Positions 24,892 to 32,423 of a stretch of DNA of 64,000 nt are shown here, piece by piece; position 1 is the stretch's first letter, and each line of letters opens with the position of its first letter. Position numbers and translations under genes: made by a program. Location: NCBI RefSeq assembly GCF_000315545.1, contig NZ_JH992902.1, positions 1,072,050 to 1,136,049 of the forward strand, written 5' to 3'. The notes beneath the pieces are model-generated. The model was not told the DNA's origin, ran no database searches, and worked only from the letters and a program-made list of their open reading frames with translations. The stretch is from Selenomonas sp. F0473 (GTDB taxonomy: Bacteria; Bacillota; Negativicutes; Selenomonadales; Selenomonadaceae).

Positions 24892-26673
24892 TTACCTTCC
24901 AACAACGCCCGTACTGTTGATCAGCCGATCCAGCATTTCGTCCATCGACGTGAGCATACGCGAGCACGCCCCGTAGCCCGTCTGGAATTTCAGCATGTTC
25001 GACAGTTCCTCGTTCCAGTTGACGCCCGAAGTAGACTGCCGCCACTGCGTGATCTGTGTGATGAGATCATCCTGCTGTTTGAGTTTCTTGTCTATCGTCT
25101 CTGCGTTGGCGCCGAGTCTGCTCATGACATCGTTGTAATACTGATTGATCGAATTTGTACTGACGGCGCGCTCGGATTGTGTCACGTTGGGCGGAAGCCC
25201 CGTGGTATAGAGCGTTGCCGCGACATTCATCGTGCTTGCCTGATCGATATTGAAGAGTTTGCTCAGCTCGACGGCCATCGTACCGTCGCCGGTACCGTTG
25301 ATATTTGCTATATCGTACTCGTAAGTGATGATCCCCGTCCCCGGCGTCGGCATGACTTTCTTGCCCGACGCGTCGGCGATCTGGCGTGCCCCGATCAAAT
25401 TCTGTCCGCCCGGCGCCGTGAGTTCATCGGCGACCTTCAGTTCGTTGATGATCTGCATGGACTTCATTTTTTTCGTATCGTCGGCAACTGCGGACGGCGT
25501 TACGGTCACTTTATGCTTTGTGGGCGTTGCCGGCGGCGGGGGCAGCTCCTCACGCAGGACGCTTGCTCCCTTGCGCTCCAGCCAGCGTTCGCCGGTCTGC
25601 TGGTTCACATTCCAAATATACTGCGCGCCGTTAAAGTGATTGTTCGTGGCTTTTTCGGTATACTCGTTCTGCCCGAAAAAATTCATCCAGGTCGTGGCCT
25701 TTGCGTCAATTCCCGCCCCAAGTTTATGTATATCGTTAAACGTCGTGAGGAGCGTTGCCGAAATGTCCGCAAGGTGGTCGATATAGCCCTTGTCCTGTAC
25801 GATCGTATCTTGAAGCGCCTTCAGCACGCCGCTCTGCGGGACATAGCCGATCCCCCCCGCCTCCTTGATGCGGATGGTATAGTCGGTAATGCCGTACTCT
25901 TCGTTGTTGATCGGTTCGCTCATTTCGAGCGTCAGACGCCCTTCGCGATTGACGAGCGTCATGCCGTTCGAGACGACGGTATACATCCCGTTCGCCTCTT
26001 CCTGAACGCTAACGTTCGTGATCTCGGAGAGCTGATCGACGAGGAGATCCCGCTGGTCGCGGAGATCGTTGGCCATCGCTCCGCTGGTCTCGGCGTACAT
26101 GATGTTCTTGTTGAGACGCGCGATCTGCTCCGTGATGGTGTTGACCTTCTGTACCTGGATTCGCATCTCGTCGTACTGCGCCGCGATCTGATCCTGAATC
26201 TGTTTCGCCCCCGTCTTAATGCGGTCGGCGAGGTTGTTGCCCTTTGTCAGTACCGCCGTGCGCGAGGCCGCGTCGCTCGCGTAGTTGGAGAGGTTCACCC
26301 ACGAATCATAAAACTGTTTCATCGCATTGAGGATGCCGGTCTGTTTCGAATCGTTGAAGATCGACTCAACCTTATCGTAGTTCGTTTTGTTCGCCTTATA
26401 AAAGTTCTGTGCCGAAGTTTCCGACCAGAACTGCTTATCCGCATATACATTGCGCGCGCGTGTCAGCGACGTAGGGTCTACGCCGCCGCCGACGAGCACG
26501 TCCCCGTAGAGAGAAGGGCGCTCCTGATAGTTCGTCGCCGCCGAGTTAACGCTCTGACGCGAATAGCCGGGCGTCGCGGCATTGGTGATGTTGTGCCCCG
26601 TGGTATCCAGCGCGAGCTGATTGTTTTGAATGCCCTTGACCATCGTGTTGAGGCCGGCAAATGTTGACCGCAT
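24892..26673 (-). CDS. flgK: Flagellar hook-associated protein FlgK
   Basis: The 593-residue protein begins MRSTFAGLNTMVKGIQNNQL, has DTTGHNITNAATPGYSRQSV (the rod/hook family box) and ends with the FlgK C-terminal domain (VNWNEELSNMLKFQTGYGAC, SRMLTSMDEMLDRLI). It joins hook and filament (HAP1). Start at 26673. Length is normal. Confidence 0.95.
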   Translation of the reverse strand: MRSTFAGLNTMVKGIQNNQLALDTTGHNITNAATPGYSRQSVNSAATNYQERPSLYGDVLVGGGVDPTSLTRARNVYADKQFWSETSAQNFYKANKTNYDKVESIFNDSKQTGILNAMKQFYDSWVNLSNYASDAASRTAVLTKGNNLADRIKTGAKQIQDQIAAQYDEMRIQVQKVNTITEQIARLNKNIMYAETSGAMANDLRDQRDLLVDQLSEITNVSVQEEANGMYTVVSNGMTLVNREGRLTLEMSEPINNEEYGITDYTIRIKEAGGIGYVPQSGVLKALQDTIVQDKGYIDHLADISATLLTTFNDIHKLGAGIDAKATTWMNFFGQNEYTEKATNNHFNGAQYIWNVNQQTGERWLERKGASVLREELPPPPATPTKHKVTVTPSAVADDTKKMKSMQIINELKVADELTAPGGQNLIGARQIADASGKKVMPTPGTGIITYEYDIANINGTGDGTMAVELSKLFNIDQASTMNVAATLYTTGLPPNVTQSERAVSTNSINQYYNDVMSRLGANAETIDKKLKQQDDLITQITQWRQSTSGVNWNEELSNMLKFQTGYGACSRMLTSMDEMLDRLINSTGVVGR

Positions 26674-26711
26674 ATTCCCTCATTCCTTCTATAAAATACG
26701 TCTGCGTCAAT

Positions 26712-27203
26712 TCATACGTCTGTGTCAAATATTGCAATCTCGCGCCGCGCGCCCGTCCCCGGCCCTGCGATGGGCTGTGAGCGCCCGTAGGTGTCCTCGG
26801 CGGAAGTGCCGGAAACGACGTTGAGCTGATAATTGATAAAGTCCATACTCTGATCAAGCAGGCGGCCGCAGATCCGCACCGCTTCCTGCAGATCGCGCTG
26901 ATGTGCCGCAACGGCACGTGCGGCGCGGTACGCGGCGAGGCGTTCGGCGAGGTTCGGCTCGGCCGCGATGACCGCGGCGATACTGCGCTGTCCCGCACGC
27001 GTAAGAAAGGCTGCCTGCGTCTTCTCCGCCGCGCGCAGAGCGGAAAGGCTGCGCTCGGCCTCGGCGGTCGCCGCCGTGATGCCGTCCTCCGGCATTCCGC
27101 GCTGCAGGGCGGCTTTGAGCGCGGCGAACCGGCGGAACGCCGCCTCGTATGCGCCGAGCTGCTCTTTGAGCAGAACGAGCGCTTCGCGGGTCTCATTTGT
27201 CAT
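26712..27203 (-). CDS. Small helical flagellar-operon protein, possibly a second FlgN-like chaperone
   Basis: The 163-residue protein is strongly helical and Ala/Arg-rich (ETREALVLLKEQLGAYEAAF, AVAAHQRDLQEAVRICGRLL) and ends in a non-helical tail with INYQLNVVSGTSAEDTYG. It sits between flgN and flgK with a 6-nt gap to flgN. The last segment (DFINYQLNVVS) resembles the C-terminal part of FlgN proteins. It may be a divergent chaperone for FlgK/FlgL. No catalytic motif is visible. Confidence 0.7.
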   Translation of the reverse strand: MTNETREALVLLKEQLGAYEAAFRRFAALKAALQRGMPEDGITAATAEAERSLSALRAAEKTQAAFLTRAGQRSIAAVIAAEPNLAERLAAYRAARAVAAHQRDLQEAVRICGRLLDQSMDFINYQLNVVSGTSAEDTYGRSQPIAGPGTGARREIAIFDTDV

Positions 27204-27209
27204 AGCCGT

Positions 27210-27698
27210 TCACGCCTTAAAATCAAAATTCTTGTTCAGGTGCCGCACCCGCTCGGCGCCGCCGCTCCCATATACGGGGTCGACAACCGCGCCGCCGATG
27301 CGTCCGAGCTGTCGGTTGACCGCCATAAGCGCCCCCTCGATGAGAAGGGAATTCGCCTCTGCAGCCTCCTTCGTCTCCTTGACGAGGGCGCCGAGACCGT
27401 GGCCGGCCGCAAGGACGGAACGATGCACGGCATCCGTCGGCGCGAGGAGCGCCAGTTCCTCCATCGTCGTCTCGGACGTCACGCCGGGCGTTGCTTCGGC
27501 GATCCGCGCGAGATGGGAGAGACGTTCTTTCTCAAGGCGTTCCACCGCACGGGCACAAGCATCCTCCTCCGCCGTGAGTTTCTCAAGCGCCGCCATATCA
27601 AGCGCGACGAGAATGCCCCGCTTCTTCTTTTGAAGCGTGCGGATCCGCTCGTATTCAGCCGTAAGCGCACGCAGCGTAGCAATGAACGCGTTCCACAT
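27210..27698 (-). CDS. flgN: Flagellar export chaperone FlgN
   Basis: The 162-residue protein starts at MWNAFIATLRALTAEYERIR (ATG at 27698 behind GAGGCAA); the 85 open codons upstream overlap flgM out of frame and are not used. Helical pattern, KKRGILVALDMAALEKLTAEE and position between flgM and flgK fit FlgN, which delivers FlgK and FlgL to the export gate. Confidence 0.85.
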   Translation of the reverse strand: MWNAFIATLRALTAEYERIRTLQKKKRGILVALDMAALEKLTAEEDACARAVERLEKERLSHLARIAEATPGVTSETTMEELALLAPTDAVHRSVLAAGHGLGALVKETKEAAEANSLLIEGALMAVNRQLGRIGGAVVDPVYGSGGAERVRHLNKNFDFKA

Positions 27699-27714
27699 GC
27701 GGGTTGCCTCTATC

Positions 27715-27996
27715 TCAGTAGCGCATCGCGAGCATCTTCGCCGCGATATCCTCGGATGCGGGCGCGTAAGTCCCCTCGTCCGCACGCGCCGAAAGCGGCG
27801 CCACACGGTCTTCGCGGACGTCGCCCATCGCCTGCAGCTTCTGCAGGATATCGCCGAAACTCTGCGCCTCGCCCGAGAGCTCGAGCGCATCCGGCTGCTG
27901 CACAGGGCTGACCGCATCCGCACGGCGCACACCTGCTGCCTGATTGCCGGCATAAAGTCTGCTCACCGCCGAGATTGCCTGATTGCCGATTAACAT
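27715..27996 (-). CDS. flgM: Anti-sigma-28 factor FlgM
   Basis: The 93-residue protein begins MLIGNQAISAVSRLYAGNQ and has the FlgM core DALELSGEAQSFGDILQKLQ and the final EDIAAKMLAMRY, where SGEAQSF-type sequence and the C-terminal helix bind sigma-28. It is exported through the completed hook, which frees sigma-28 for flagellin transcription. The frame opens with GTG GTG at 28008, but the ATG at 27996 lies 6 nt after AGGTGG and fits family N-termini. First gene of the operon that runs to fliT. Confidence 0.9.
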   Translation of the reverse strand: MLIGNQAISAVSRLYAGNQAAGVRRADAVSPVQQPDALELSGEAQSFGDILQKLQAMGDVREDRVAPLSARADEGTYAPASEDIAAKMLAMRY

Positions 27997-28051
27997 ATTC
28001 TTCACCACCTATACTCCGCTCCGTCGTAAATGCCGGGAGCTCTTTCATTTT

Positions 28052-28080
28052 GTTTATCGAAAAAAAAAGACGCGCACTTA
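28052..28080 (-). promoter_or_regulatory. Possible sigma-28 promoter of flgM operon
   Basis: On the minus strand TTAAGTGC (about 28080-28073) is followed, after 12 nt, by TTCGATAA, close to the sigma-28 consensus but with a spacer one base too long. It shares its T run with the upstream terminator. Confidence 0.4.
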
Positions 28081-28098
28081 AGGAAAATCCCCGTGCGC
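28060..28098 (-). terminator. Terminator between the YvyF-like gene and flgM
   Basis: On the minus strand GCGCAC (28098-28093) pairs with GTGCGC (28077-28072) and is followed by GTC and nine T residues. It lies just after the stop codon at 28112. Confidence 0.75.
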
Positions 28099-28111
28099 AT
28101 CCTCTATTTTT

Positions 28112-28531
28112 TTAATTTTTGCCGAGGGTCACATAGCCCTTGCGGCCGCTCTTATTGTCTCCGGTCGTCCGCATACCGGAGGCGGTCTTCTGCGCGATGT
28201 GCGTCTTCAGTTCCTCGCGTATCTGACTCTGGCACTTTTCACAGTACTGTCCCCGCTGAATGGGAGAACCGCATTTCTCACACGGATAATAGAGATCCGC
28301 CCCCGTGGAAACGAACCGCCCCTCGCGGATCATGCGGCGGATCACCGGCTCCTGTACGCCCGTCGCCTCGACGATCTCGGCAATCTGGCACTTTGGGTTA
28401 TCGCGCACGAACGCAACGATCTCCTTTTCCCACTGTTCTTCCTTTTCGCGGCAATCCATACAGATGCGGGCGCCGTTGATTGAGACAAATACCTTCCCGC
28501 AGCTCGAGCAGTTCTTCATCTTTCCTGCCAT
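28112..28531 (-). CDS. YvyF-like flagellar operon zinc-ribbon protein (TIGR03826 type)
   Basis: The 139-residue protein has an N-terminal zinc-ribbon MKNCSSCGKVFVSINGARIC with MDCREKEE, a helix-turn-helix-like middle (CQIAEIVEATGVQEPVIRRM, IREGRFV) and a second CxxC pair (PCEKCGSPIQRGQYCEKCQS). This is the arrangement of the YvyF/TIGR03826 family found beside flgM in Firmicutes; a regulatory role has been proposed for the family but is not established. The start is the ATG at 28531 behind GGAGGAG; 14 codons of open frame upstream are ignored. Confidence 0.88.
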   Translation of the reverse strand: MAGKMKNCSSCGKVFVSINGARICMDCREKEEQWEKEIVAFVRDNPKCQIAEIVEATGVQEPVIRRMIREGRFVSTGADLYYPCEKCGSPIQRGQYCEKCQSQIREELKTHIAQKTASGMRTTGDNKSGRKGYVTLGKN

Positions 28532-28641
28532 CGACAAACGCTCCTCCCAAATCGCGGATCGGCATACCCTCATGATCCGAATCTATCTTCATGTAATAAT
28601 ACTACCGTATTTTACAACACTGCGGGAGAAAAATCAATACC

Positions 28642-30750
28642 TCAGCGCTTCCTTGCAAAGAGGCCGCCTTCGCGGGTGAGGATCCGGCAGCTGTTCAGCA
28701 CGACGATGAGCGTCGCCGAGTTGTGGATTGCCGCCGCCGCGAGCGGACTGATGCGCCCGAGCGCGCCGAGGATCATCGCGGCCGAGTTGACGAGGATCGT
28801 CGCCTTGAAGTTCTGCCCCACAAGATGCATGGTGCGCTGACCGAGACGGAGGGCCTCGACGAGCCGCGTCGGGTCTTCGGAGTGAATCGTCACCGCCGAG
28901 GACTCCGCCGCGATATCCGTCTGCCGTCCGCCGAGCGAAACCCCGACATCCGCAAAGGCAAGCGCCGGCGCATCGTTGATGCCGTCGCCGACCATCATGA
29001 CCGTGCCGCGCTGCTTGAGCGTATTCACATAGTGCGACTTATCCTCGGGGAGAATCTCCGCGTGATACGAGTCGACATCCATTTCGCGCGCCGCGTCCGC
29101 CGCGACCGCCTTCGCGTCGCCCGTCAGCATGACGATCTCGTCTACGCCGCAGCGGCGCAGCTGATTGAGCGTCTTCTTCATCTTCGGCCGGATCGGATCC
29201 TCGATGCCGATGATGCCGATGAGCCGCGTATCACGCGCAACGTACAGCAGGTTCTTCCGCGTCACGCCCGCGCCGAGACGCTCCGTATCCTCTATGCCGC
29301 TCTCGGCAAGGAACCGCTTGCTACCGACGCGGACGACGCCGCCCGTATAGCCCTCGAAATCAGGCACCTCGGCGCACATGCCGCGCGCCACGATCGTCTC
29401 GGACGAACGGTGCTGCGGCGCTTTCCAGCCCTTTGCCTCGACGTATTTTTGGATCGCAACGGCGAGCGGATGCACGGAGTGTTCCTCCGCGGACGCGGCG
29501 AGCAGGATCATCTCCTTCTCCGCGACGCCGCCGGCCGTGCGGATGAACGAGATCTCCGGCACGCCGATCGTGAGGGTCCCCGTCTTGTCGAAGACGACGG
29601 TATCCGTACGCGCGAGCGCTTCGATATAGTTGCCGCCCTTGACGAGAATGCCGCGTTTCGCCGCCGCCGCAATGGAAGCGGACATTGCGGTCGCCGTGGA
29701 GAGTTTCAGTCCGCAGGAAAAGTCGATGAAGAGCAGGTTCAGTACCCGCTGCCAGTCGCGCGTCGCGCCGTAGACGATCGCCGCGCCGAGGAACGACACG
29801 GGCACAAGATAGTTCGCCATCTGATCGGCAAAGTTCTGCACCGGCGCGCGGCGCGTCTGCGCCTCCTCGACAAGGTGTACGATATGTGCGAGCGAGGTGT
29901 CGCTGCCCACCTTCTCCACTGCGATCACAATCTCTCCGGCCTCGACCACGCTGCCCGCGTAGACGGGGGATCCCGCCTGTTTCATCGCGGGGCTGGATTC
30001 GCCCGTGATGGACGCCTGCGTTACGGCCGCGTCGCCGCGCAGGACGTGACCGTCGATGACAATTTTCTCCCCTGCGTGCGCCGCGATGATATTGCCGGGA
30101 CGAATCTCCTCCACGGGCACCTTGCGCTCGACCTCGTTTTCGTCCGCGCCTTCAACGAGCCAGACGTAGCGCTGGTCGAGCGAGAGCAGCCCCGAGATCT
30201 GGGCGCGCGCCTTCTCAGCCGCATAGTTCGTCAGCATTTCCGCGCCGTTGCTGAGCACGAGGAGCATGAGGCTGGACTCGGGTCTTCCCGCAAGTACCGA
30301 GGCAATGACCGCCGTCGTCGTCAGCGTATCCGCATTCGGCTCATGATTGCGGACGAGTCCCTCGACGCCCGTCCTGATAAAGTTCCGCGAAATGGCAACG
30401 ACGAGAAGGGCGCGCAGCACCTTCATTGACGCGAACATCTCCGGCGCGGTGCGCTTCAATATCTCCATCGCGGCGAAACTCGCGAGCGAAATGAGCGCGT
30501 CCCTGCGAAACTCTGCGAGCCGCTGCGCCGGCGTCACCGCAGCCTCTCGGGCTGCGCGCACCGCACGCGAGACGGCGGCAAGAACGCGTTCCGCGGGCAG
30601 GCGCCCCTCGTGCCAGAGGTTCACATGCCCGTCGCACACCTCCGCCGCCGCTACTGCGGGGAACCGGCGCAGGCGTGCCGCAAGGCGCGCCGCCTCTTCA
30701 CGCGGGAGCACACATTTTGTGCGGATCCGCGTATGTTTGAGCGTCGTCAT
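28642..30750 (-). CDS. P1B-type heavy-metal-transporting ATPase with unusual SCG-LK membrane motif
   Basis: The 702-residue protein has all P-type ATPase signatures: TGES in the actuator domain (about 250), the phosphorylation loop DKTGT (about 385), the P1B HP motif in EEHSVHPLAVAI (about 425) and GDGINDAPAL (about 586). The transmembrane metal site reads FIDFSCGLKLSTATAMS (about 340-356), where copper or zinc pumps have CPC and cobalt pumps SPC. A short HMA-like N-terminal domain lacks CxxC. The ATG at 30750 overlaps the preceding stop as ATGA. It is the last gene of an operon with two HMA2-like proteins and a small membrane protein. Metal specificity (iron, manganese or zinc) cannot be read from the sequence. 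Confidence 0.92.
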   Translation of the reverse strand: MTTLKHTRIRTKCVLPREEAARLAARLRRFPAVAAAEVCDGHVNLWHEGRLPAERVLAAVSRAVRAAREAAVTPAQRLAEFRRDALISLASFAAMEILKRTAPEMFASMKVLRALLVVAISRNFIRTGVEGLVRNHEPNADTLTTTAVIASVLAGRPESSLMLLVLSNGAEMLTNYAAEKARAQISGLLSLDQRYVWLVEGADENEVERKVPVEEIRPGNIIAAHAGEKIVIDGHVLRGDAAVTQASITGESSPAMKQAGSPVYAGSVVEAGEIVIAVEKVGSDTSLAHIVHLVEEAQTRRAPVQNFADQMANYLVPVSFLGAAIVYGATRDWQRVLNLLFIDFSCGLKLSTATAMSASIAAAAKRGILVKGGNYIEALARTDTVVFDKTGTLTIGVPEISFIRTAGGVAEKEMILLAASAEEHSVHPLAVAIQKYVEAKGWKAPQHRSSETIVARGMCAEVPDFEGYTGGVVRVGSKRFLAESGIEDTERLGAGVTRKNLLYVARDTRLIGIIGIEDPIRPKMKKTLNQLRRCGVDEIVMLTGDAKAVAADAAREMDVDSYHAEILPEDKSHYVNTLKQRGTVMMVGDGINDAPALAFADVGVSLGGRQTDIAAESSAVTIHSEDPTRLVEALRLGQRTMHLVGQNFKATILVNSAAMILGALGRISPLAAAAIHNSATLIVVLNSCRILTREGGLFARKR

Positions 30751-31403
30751 ACCGTCCGCCATCCTCTCATGAGCGTCAGCCCCCACCAGAGCATTTGAAA
30801 GCCCGACGGCGAGATGCGCGCCGCACCCGGCAGCGCGGCGGGCGCGTTTGCCAGTACGAGTTGGCGGATACCGATGAGGAAAAAAATCCCCGCCGCAAGC
30901 GAGTTGAGATCGAGCGCCCCGCCCGTATGCGCCTGGATCCATCCGCTGAACGTATGGACCGAACTGCGGATGCTCTGTGCGAGCGTCCCGACATGCGGCG
31001 CCGCGTGCCCCTTGGAAAAGATCTTCTCCAGTTCCTCCGCAAGCACGAGGATATGCGCCTCATCCTCCGGATGATAGAGGAGCAATATGCTGCCGGAGTC
31101 TGCGTTCACCTCAACCGTACGCACAAAAGAGAGCGTGCCGACCCCCCCCGCAAGGAGCGCGGCCGTCTCCTCCGTCAGATAGGGGGTCCGATACCGCCGC
31201 CGCCCCGCCGAAGCGTGTACGCAGGAAAACGGCAGGAGTATCTCGCCCGTACGCGGCAGGCGTCCGCGGATCCGTTTTTCCCGTTTTCCGGCAGCGGGCC
31301 GGGCCGATCCGAAGACGGGCAGTTCCGTACGGCGCCCGCTCATATACTGCCGCAGATACTTTGCGAGCGATGCCCCCAGCATAAATCCTGAAATATATGA
31401 CAT
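30747..31403 (-). CDS. HMA2-domain membrane protein of the metal ATPase operon
   Basis: The 218-residue protein has an N-terminal hydrophobic patch (MSYISGFMLGASLAKYL), a ferredoxin-like HMA2 core (LPRTGEILLPFSCVHASAGR, RYRTPYLTEETAALLAGGVG, VEVNADSGSILLLYHPED) and two C-terminal hydrophobic segments (DLNSLAAGIFFLIGIRQLVL, SGFQMLWWGLTLMRG). The HMA fold without CxxC is found next to or inside certain P1B ATPases in anaerobes. It overlaps both neighbours by a few bases, so the three proteins are translated as a unit and probably form a complex or regulate the pump. Confidence 0.8.
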   Translation of the reverse strand: MSYISGFMLGASLAKYLRQYMSGRRTELPVFGSARPAAGKREKRIRGRLPRTGEILLPFSCVHASAGRRRYRTPYLTEETAALLAGGVGTLSFVRTVEVNADSGSILLLYHPEDEAHILVLAEELEKIFSKGHAAPHVGTLAQSIRSSVHTFSGWIQAHTGGALDLNSLAAGIFFLIGIRQLVLANAPAALPGAARISPSGFQMLWWGLTLMRGWRTV

Positions 31404-31711
31404 TATACCCGTCTCCTCGCATGCCTTACGATATATTCCTCCGCGCGGCGCAGTTCCGCATTCGCGCGCAGCCGTTCCGGCAAATAGGTAATCAAAATGG
31501 ATCCCGTATCCGTATTCGTCGTGACAGAATCGAGCTCCGCCAGCGCGCCGAGGCGCCGCTGCACCTCCGCTGCGAGCGTCGCGTTGCCGATCATCTGCCT
31601 GCTGTAAAGCCGCACCCGGCCGGGCATATAGGACGCAACCTCCGTGGAGCGCAGGAAGAGTTCCAGCGTCGACGCGGGAATCGCCGCCCGGACGGCTTCA
31701 AAAATTTCCAA
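31403..31711 (-). CDS. Small HMA2-domain protein
   Basis: The 102-residue protein has the same HMA-like strand pattern as its neighbour (STEVASYMPGRVRLYSRQM, IGNATLAAEVQRRLGALAEL, SVTTNTDTGSILITYLPERL) and no membrane segment. It starts with TTG at 31711 behind AAAGGGGG, and its stop codon overlaps the start of the next gene. The upstream terminator at 31736-31768 means it is expressed by readthrough from the operon promoter or from an undetected weak promoter. Confidence 0.8.
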   Translation of the reverse strand: MEIFEAVRAAIPASTLELFLRSTEVASYMPGRVRLYSRQMIGNATLAAEVQRRLGALAELDSVTTNTDTGSILITYLPERLRANAELRRAEEYIVRHARRRV

Positions 31712-31735
31712 GTCCGGCAGCCCCCTTTCCTTTTT

Positions 31736-31768
31736 AAAAAGGGCTGCGCGCTAACCGCGCGACAGCCC
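31736..31768 (-). terminator. Intra-operon terminator after the small membrane protein
   Basis: On the minus strand GGGCTGTCGCGCG pairs with CGCGCAGCCC and is followed by TTTTT. It lies 20 nt past the stop codon at 31789 and would set the small membrane protein at a higher level than the pump. Confidence 0.8.
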
Positions 31769-31788
31769 CTCCGTGAGAAAACCGAACC

Positions 31789-31989
31789 TTACTTATCCAT
31801 CGCGGACTGCGCCGCGATCAGATCCTCGAGCTCCTCCTTCTGCCGCTGCAGTTCGGCAACCGACAGCTCCGCCTGACCGGACTCGAGCGCCGCAAGCTGC
31901 TGCGAACGTTCCTGCATGAAACGATAGCCAAAAATCCCCGCTACCGCGCCGACTGCAAGGCCAATCCAAAAATCCGTCTTCGAGAACAT
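31789..31989 (-). CDS. Small single-pass membrane coiled-coil protein, PacL/DUF1490-like in layout
   Basis: The 66-residue protein has one transmembrane helix (FWIGLAVGAVAGIFGYRFM) followed by a charged coiled coil (LSVAELQRQKEELEDLIAAQ) and the tail SAMDK. It has a very strong ribosome-binding site (AAAGGAGG). A small membrane protein with a coiled coil next to a P1B ATPase resembles the mycobacterial PacL/DUF1490 proteins that organise and stabilise CtpC. Homology to these is not claimed; the comparison is of size, topology and context. It is the first gene behind the structured leader. Confidence 0.8.
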   Translation of the reverse strand: MFSKTDFWIGLAVGAVAGIFGYRFMQERSQQLAALESGQAELSVAELQRQKEELEDLIAAQSAMDK

Positions 31990-32205
31990 AACCGTTCCTC
32001 CTTTGCCACATCGCCCCTTTTGCTTGAGGGCGCCTTCGCTCCTTGGCGCCTTGACTCACCGCTGAGTGAACACCCCACCGCAATCCCTACGACAAATAAA
32101 GGCTGCCCGTCTTTGGCAGCCTTGAAGGATTCCCGTGAGACAGCGACGATTCCTGCGCCGTGAGGCAACCGGCAGCGCCGCGTCCCTCTCCGGAATCATC
32201 CTGTT
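31990..32205 (-). ncRNA. Structured 5' leader with internal terminator (candidate riboswitch or attenuator)
   Basis: The transcript would begin near 32205, right at an extended helix: ACAG plus GATGATTCC (32204-32192) pairs with GGAATCGTC plus CTGT (32153-32140). The enclosed loop carries GGAGAGGGACGCGG and GCCGGTTGCC. A terminator hairpin (GGCTGCC-AAAGACG-GGCAGCC, then TTTATTTG) follows at 32121-32093, and two further hairpins (around 32067-32054 and GGCGCC repeats at 32050-32029) precede the ribosome-binding site. It does not match any riboswitch consensus I can recall. Metal sensing is inferred from the operon. Confidence 0.6.
32093..32121 (-). terminator. Leader terminator hairpin upstream of the metal ATPase operon
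   Basis: On the minus strand GGCTGCC pairs with GGCAGCC around a 7-nt loop and is followed by TTTATTTG. It lies within the leader, before any start codon, so it is probably conditional. Confidence 0.75.
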
Positions 32206-32211
32206 TCATGT

Positions 32212-32240
32212 AGTATAAGGGAGAGCGTATGCCATGTCAA
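32212..32240 (-). promoter_or_regulatory. Sigma-A promoter of the metal ATPase operon
   Basis: TTGACA (32240-32235), a 17-bp spacer and TATACT (32217-32212) on the minus strand place the transcript start at about 32205. Confidence 0.8.
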
Positions 32241-32423
32241 TAGGTTTGATACAATTAGGAATAACTATCGGCATCAAATTCCGCATGAAAATATTTCTCT
32301 TTATTAACTAAATTACACTCGAAAGCATCCGTTTATGCATTTTCTTCATTTAATTATCATCAACATGCCATATGATGATTTCGACAATTCTCAAAGTCTT
32401 TGCTTTTGAAAGGCGATTCTGTT

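Noticed and set aside
32093..32205. Assignment of the metal-operon leader to yybP-ykoY, NiCo, glycine or THF riboswitches
   Set aside because: Some short strings look similar (GGAGAGGG, CAGG), but none of the class-specific cores is present in the right order.
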